Assembly (NCBI RefSeq): GCF_032854445.1
Contig: NC_088300.1
Span: forward strand, 46,059,682 to 46,123,681
Reading direction: 5' to 3'
Length of the DNA: 64,000 nt
Source: Liolophura sinensis
Taxonomy: Eukaryota > Mollusca > Polyplacophora > Chitonida > Chitonidae
The first letter of the stretch is position 1. Each line of letters starts with the position of its first letter. Below the pieces are notes generated by a model. It did not search any database. It had not been told where the DNA came from and saw only the letters and a program-made list of their open reading frames with translations. The position numbers and the translations under genes were made by a program. Positions 62,801 through 64,000 of this stretch are shown here, piece after piece.

Positions 62801-62863
62801 AGAACCTGGTTATCCCTGGAGGTTCCAGGACCATTGATGCTAAAGGGAAACTTGTTATTCCAG
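24268..62863 (+). CDS. DPYSL: CRMP/DPYSL gene (dihydropyrimidinase-related protein), 5' part; runs off the window
   Basis: CRMPs are cytosolic homotetrameric relatives of dihydropyrimidinase that bind tubulin and act in axon guidance; some invertebrate loci encode both CRMP and the pyrimidine-degrading enzyme (family knowledge). In this window: candidate first exons at 24268-24579, 41627-41677 and 56843-56872, then shared exons 62458-62552 and 62790-62863. The shared part reads [16 protein letters not shown]...[14 protein letters not shown]...IPGG...[11 protein letters not shown], the family's N-terminal beta-sandwich. It ends in the middle of the Gly codon before the expected GIDxH segment, so metal-ligand and catalytic residues lie beyond 64000. 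NDDQSF and IYxEDGxIKQIG favour CRMP, while [11 protein letters not shown] is closer to the enzyme; this part alone cannot tell which. Joining all three starts into one gene is inferred from strand, order and phase. Confidence 0.85.
26122..26293. repeat. 43-bp tandem repeat, 4 copies
   Basis: The unit begins GAAGGGTGATTGACAAATAG and ends CTTAACTTTAATTT; copies start at 26122, 26165, 26208 and 26251. They are near identical; copy 2 has TGTGGGAG where the others have TTTGGGAG. Confidence 0.95.
27405..27745 (-). mobile_element. SINE family B copy, minus orientation
   Basis: Read on the minus strand it starts with a B-box-like GTGGGTTCAAAACC near 27740, has a central CCACCAAAATGGTG ... AACTTGCCAATGATTGGTAG, then ACTGACTGCCATTGTGTAAG, ATTCTTGAGT and GTTAAACAACAATTAAATAA. 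This order matches the plus-oriented copy at 27953-28310. Confidence 0.7.
27953..28310 (+). mobile_element. SINE family B copy, plus orientation
   Basis: tRNA-like head: GTATGGTTCAGTGGTTGGGT (A box) and GAGTTCAATCCTGG (B box). The central block is CCCACCAATATGGTG and AACTTGCCAAAGGTTGGTTG; the tail is AAAACTGACTGCCATTGTAT ... CACAATTAAACAACAAAAAT. A longer but diverged copy of the family. Confidence 0.75.
28800..28990 (+). mobile_element. SINE family B partial copy
   Basis: GAGATATGAGTTTAATCCCA, CAAATTGGAATATACCCTTA, CAGTCGTTGAAGACAGCTTT and TCACCAATAT align in order with the copy 0.85 kb upstream. The head start and the tail are missing. Confidence 0.65.
29845..29892. repeat. (TA)n microsatellite, about 23 units
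   Basis: An uninterrupted TATATA run ending in TAGAAGG. Frames reading IYIYIY across it are artefacts. Confidence 0.98.
29991..30569 (+). mobile_element. tRNA-derived SINE (family C) with duplicated body and CACT tail
   Basis: The head at 29995-30070 has an A-box-like TAGCACAGATGG (30002) and B-box-like GGATCAATCCT (30045). The first body (about 30070-30312) runs to GAGTACGACGTTAAACCCCA AGCAC. A second body without head (30313-30544) repeats the same order (GAGGAAGTTATATCTTCC, CGGGCGGGGCGGCTGACTTG, AGTGAAGCAGCACTAGATAA, GTCGTCATATGACTGAAAAA, GACGTTAAACCCCAAGCAC) and leads into (CACT)n. Confidence 0.88.
34198..34222 (+). repeat. Poly(G) run, 25 bases
   Basis: CCCC is followed by 25 consecutive G and then AATTC. 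Such a run can form a G-quadruplex or may be a length-uncertain assembly homopolymer. Confidence 0.95.
34939..35234. repeat. 135-bp tandem duplication next to a SINE family A fragment
   Basis: 34939-34980 reads GGACCAGCATTATGGTAGGA then GGAACTGAGCAGAGCCTGGG, a minus-oriented family A piece. From CTGAGCAGAGCCTGGGTGAA a 135-bp unit (34965-35099) is repeated at 35100-35234 with about three differences (CCACAA against GCATAA, and the last bases). The paired repeat in the minus-strand frame at 34916-35302 ([12 protein letters not shown] twice) comes from this. Confidence 0.93.
38643..38700 (+). mobile_element. SINE tail fragment (family B-like)
   Basis: TAACCCATAAACCTGACCAC then CAAATAAATG ... 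GTAAATAAATAAAAC. Too short for firm assignment. Confidence 0.4.
39638..39786. repeat. C-rich tract and poly(G) run (quadruplex-prone)
   Basis: 39638-39688 is a C-rich stretch (CCGCCCCCACCCCACCCCCC type) and 39775-39786 is a run of 12 G. The 93-residue minus frame rich in Gly is a by-product. Confidence 0.8.
41502..41509 (+). promoter_or_regulatory. TATA-box candidate for the short CRMP isoform
   Basis: TATATAAA in the context GGATTATATAAAATAGG, about 118 bp before the ATG at 41627. It would place a start near 41530-41540 and a 5' UTR of about 90 nt. AT-rich DNA makes chance matches common. Confidence 0.4.
41627..41677 (+). CDS. DPYSL: CRMP alternative first coding exon, canonical short isoform
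   Basis: ATG at 41627 encodes [17 protein letters not shown] and stops at a CAG|GTAGGT donor, phase 0. Joined to the shared exon it gives [19 protein letters not shown], parallel to KKNIPRITSDRLLIKGG at the start of vertebrate CRMP2. A TATA-like box lies about 118 bp upstream. Confidence 0.8.
46209..46290 (-). mobile_element. SINE 3' tail fragment, minus orientation
   Basis: TTTATTTATTTATTTGGTTG, GTGCTTAATGCAGCACTCAA and GAATCTTTAACTTAGG correspond to the reversed family A tail (CTTGAGT ... AACACCAATCAAATAAATAA). The rest has decayed. Confidence 0.5.
50908..51174 (-). mobile_element. Full-length SINE family A with target-site duplication
   Basis: Read on the minus strand from 51174: GGGGTCTCCGTGGCTCAGTC (A box TGGCTCAGTCGG), ACCCAGGAGCCTCTCACCAA, B box GAGTTCAAGTC, GCTCATGCTGGCTTCCTCTT, GGTCTGCCAGCAACCCGTGG, CATAATGCTGGCCGCAGACA, AAATATTCTTGAGTACGGCG and an AAATAAATAAATAAAT tail. 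The 12-bp sequence GTGTCTTAAAAT flanks it at 50896-50907 and 51175-51186. Best preserved member of the family in this window. Confidence 0.92.
51910..51955. repeat. 23-bp direct tandem duplication
   Basis: GAGTGTAAGAGAGCAAAATG followed by TCT or TCG occurs twice, head to tail. Confidence 0.95.
53198..53239 (+). repeat. Paired poly(G) tracts
   Basis: Two runs of ten G (53198-53207 and 53230-53239) are separated by 22 bases that include TGGGA. A G-quadruplex could form on the plus strand. Confidence 0.8.
53609..53752 (+). repeat. Unclassified dispersed repeat, copy 1
   Basis: ACTGATAAAATTATACTTTT, CGGCCAATCCAACCTATG, ATAAATTACACTGAAAGTTG, CTTCATATGCAAAAGGGCTG and AGGAATGATGGTA align in order and orientation with 60826-60970. 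No tRNA-like head and no coding frame are apparent. Confidence 0.8.
55512..55733 (+). mobile_element. SINE family A copy, 5' truncated
   Basis: TGCCCAGGAGACCTCCACCA, TCCAGCTTATGCTGGTTTCC, GGGAAGGTCTGTCGGCAACC, GTATAAGTGAAATATTCTTG and AGCACGGCGTAAAACACCAA lead to an ATCAAATAAATAAATA tail. The A-box head is missing. The frames at 55467-55710 are SINE-derived. Confidence 0.88.
56843..56872 (+). CDS. DPYSL: CRMP possible third alternative first coding exon
   Basis: ATG at 56843 encodes only [10 protein letters not shown] and then meets CAG|GTAACT, phase 0, compatible with the shared exon at 62458. The context CCATGA is acceptable. Because it is only ten codons, the evidence is position, strand, frame and donor, with no sequence similarity. 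Confidence 0.5.
60003..60027 (-). repeat. Poly(T) run (poly(A) on the minus strand)
   Basis: An uninterrupted T run followed by AGTTCTTTTG. It could be the tail of a minus-oriented retroposed sequence lying to its right, but nothing recognisable is attached. Confidence 0.9.
60826..60970 (+). repeat. Unclassified dispersed repeat, copy 2
   Basis: ACTGATAAAATTATACTGTT, TGGCCGATCCAACCAATGAA, ATAAATTGCACTGAAAGTTT, CTTTCATATTCAAAAAGGGT and GAGGAATTAGGGTA pair with copy 1. Roughly four-fifths of aligned bases agree by eye. Confidence 0.8.
62458..62552 (+). CDS. DPYSL: CRMP shared exon (first common coding exon)
   Basis: Acceptor ACCTTTCAG, donor GTGAGT. It encodes [20 protein letters not shown] followed by [11 protein letters not shown] and two bases of a Lys codon. 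Very close to vertebrate [20 protein letters not shown]. Confidence 0.97.
62790..62863 (+). CDS. DPYSL: CRMP second shared exon
   Basis: Acceptor GATTTTCAG, donor GTGAGT. It completes the Lys codon and encodes [20 protein letters not shown] then LVIP, with one base of the next Gly codon. The exon boundary falls where vertebrate genes split VIPG from GIDVH (recalled). Confidence 0.96.
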
Positions 62864-62884
62864 GTGAGTGATTCACTATGCCAG

Positions 62885-63466
62885 TATAACAAGTAATGTC
62901 TGAAAACAGGTCATGATAGACAGCAAGTAAAACAGGGCAACAGATATTGACACACAGCAAGTTAAACAGTAATGACAGACAGCAAGTATTACAAAGCAAC
63001 AGGTAATGACAGACAGCCAGTGAAACAAGACAATAGGTAATGACAGACAGCAAGTAAAACAGGGCAACAGATAATGACAGACAGCATGTAAAACTGGGCC
63101 ATGGGTCATGACAGGCAGCAAGTAAAACAGGGCAACAGGTAATGACAGACAGCCAGTAAAACAGGACAAGAGGTAATGACAGACAGCAAGTAAAACAGGA
63201 CAACAGGTAATGACAAACAGCAAGTAAAACAGGGCAACAGGTCATGACAGACAGCAGGTAAAACAAGGCAACATAAAACGACAGACAGCATGTAAAACTG
63301 GGCAACAGGTAATGGCAGACAACAAGTAAAACAGGACAACAGGTAATGACAAACAGCATGTAAAACTGGGCAACAGGTAATGACAGACAGCAAGTAAAAT
63401 AGGGTAATAAGTAGTGGTAGACAGCTAGTAAAACAGGGCAGCAAATAGTTTGTGACAACTAGTAAT
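62885..63466. repeat. 34-bp minisatellite, about 17 copies, in CRMP intron
   Basis: The unit is approximately GACAGACAGCAAGTAAAACA + GGGCAACAGGTAAT and begins about 20 bp after the exon donor at 62864. Copies differ by scattered substitutions (AAACAGGACAACAGG, AAACTGGGCAACAGG). Long minus-strand frames rich in Cys and Leu (62646-63458, 63106-63996) are pure repeat translation: 34 is not a multiple of 3, so each frame cycles. Confidence 0.95.
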
Positions 63467-64000
63467 GACATGCAGAAAGTAACACATAGCAACATGTAAA
63501 TACAGACACAAGGGATATGCAACAGCAAGGTATGATTGTGACAGGCAGAAAGTAACATATGGCAGCAGGTAAGTACAGACACAAGTGACATGCAACAGCA
63601 AGGTATGATTGTGACAGGCAGAAAGTAACACATGGCAGCAGGTAAGTACAGACACAAGTGACATGCAACAGCAAGGTATGATTGTGACAGGCAGAAAGTA
63701 ACATGGCAGCAGGTAAGTGCAGACACAAGTGACATGCAACAGCAATGTATGATTGTGACAGGCAGAAAGTAACACATGGCAACAGGTAAGTACAGACACA
63801 AGTGACATGCAACAACAAGGTATGATTGTGACAGGCAGAAAGTAACACATGGCAGCAGGTAAGTACAGACACAAGGGACCTGCAACAGCAAGGTATGATT
63901 GTGACAGACAGAAAGTAACACGTGGCAGCAGGTAAGTACAGACACAAGTGACATGCAACAGCAATGTATGATTGTGACAGGCAGAAAGTAACACATGGCA
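63467..64000. repeat. 73-bp higher-order minisatellite, at least 7 copies, continues past the window
   Basis: Successive ACAGGCAGAAAGTAAC starts fall at 63541, 63614, 63687, 63758, 63831, 63904 and 63977, a period of 73 with one 71. The first 34 bases of the unit resemble the neighbouring 34-bp repeat; the remaining 39 (TACAGACACAAGTGACATGC, AACAGCAAGGTATGATTGT) look like a diverged second 34-mer. Most units carry CAGGTAAGT. Confidence 0.95.

Noticed and set aside
62646..63996. Long minus-strand open frames (270, 296, 189 and 162 codons) rich in Cys, Leu and Val
   Set aside because: They translate the 34-bp and 73-bp tandem repeats in all three frames and overlap a real plus-strand CRMP exon; the repeat period explains the lack of stops.
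1..64000. Bacterial-style operons, phage genes, CRISPR arrays or a defence system
   Set aside because: All supported genes are spliced animal genes; the regular repeats present are minisatellites without repeat-spacer structure.

Overview
This is a eukaryotic, intron-rich nuclear window, most likely from a mollusc or another lophotrochozoan. The evidence is AT-rich DNA with short exons bounded by GT/AG sites, and many dispersed tRNA-derived SINE copies whose tails end in ATAA-type or CACT-type repeats. The SINE style is what I associate with mollusc genomes; the species call is an inference. I see no bacterial or phage genes and no CRISPR array. Nearly all single-exon open frames longer than 60 codons here are chance or repeat-derived.

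Three protein-coding genes are supported by splicing together exons whose phases match. (1) NUP35 (nucleoporin Nup35/Nup53), + strand, 1666-9343: eleven coding exons that join in frame to 338 residues, including the MPPN-type RRM fold and the C-terminal aromatic membrane-binding tail. (2) RPL15 (ribosomal protein eL15), - strand, 16042-13563: three coding exons giving exactly 204 residues. (3) The 5' part of a CRMP/DPYSL gene (dihydropyrimidinase-related, collapsin response mediator protein), + strand, 24268 to beyond the right edge. It has three mutually exclusive candidate first coding exons (24268-24579, 41627-41677, 56843-56872). All end in phase 0 and can splice to the shared exon 62458-62552, followed by 62790-62863. 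The 104-codon first exon resembles the long amino-terminal isoform exon of vertebrate CRMPs, and the 17-codon exon resembles the canonical short start.

Layout: 1-430 nested SINE remnants; 431-1665 spacer and NUP35 upstream region; 1666-9660 NUP35 with a MITE-like element (3309-3845) and a 115-bp inverted duplication (4824-5280) in its introns; 9.7-13.5 kb intergenic with SINE debris; 13.5-16.05 kb RPL15; 16.05-24.1 kb non-coding with SINE pieces; 24.27-64 kb the CRMP locus. Its very long introns contain a 43-bp x4 tandem array (26122-26293), two related SINE copies in opposite orientations (27.4-28.3 kb), a tandem-bodied SINE with a CACT tail (29.99-30.57 kb), a 135-bp x2 tandem duplication (34965-35234), a full-length SINE with a 12-bp target-site duplication (50896-51186), and an unclassified dispersed repeat present twice (53.6 and 60.8 kb). 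From 62.885 kb to the window edge lies a two-tier minisatellite whose 73-bp unit carries a consensus 5' splice site in six copies.

No clearly new biological system stands out. The points most worth following are the three-start CRMP architecture, the splice-donor array just downstream of a CRMP exon, and the long perfect-looking hairpin in a NUP35 intron.
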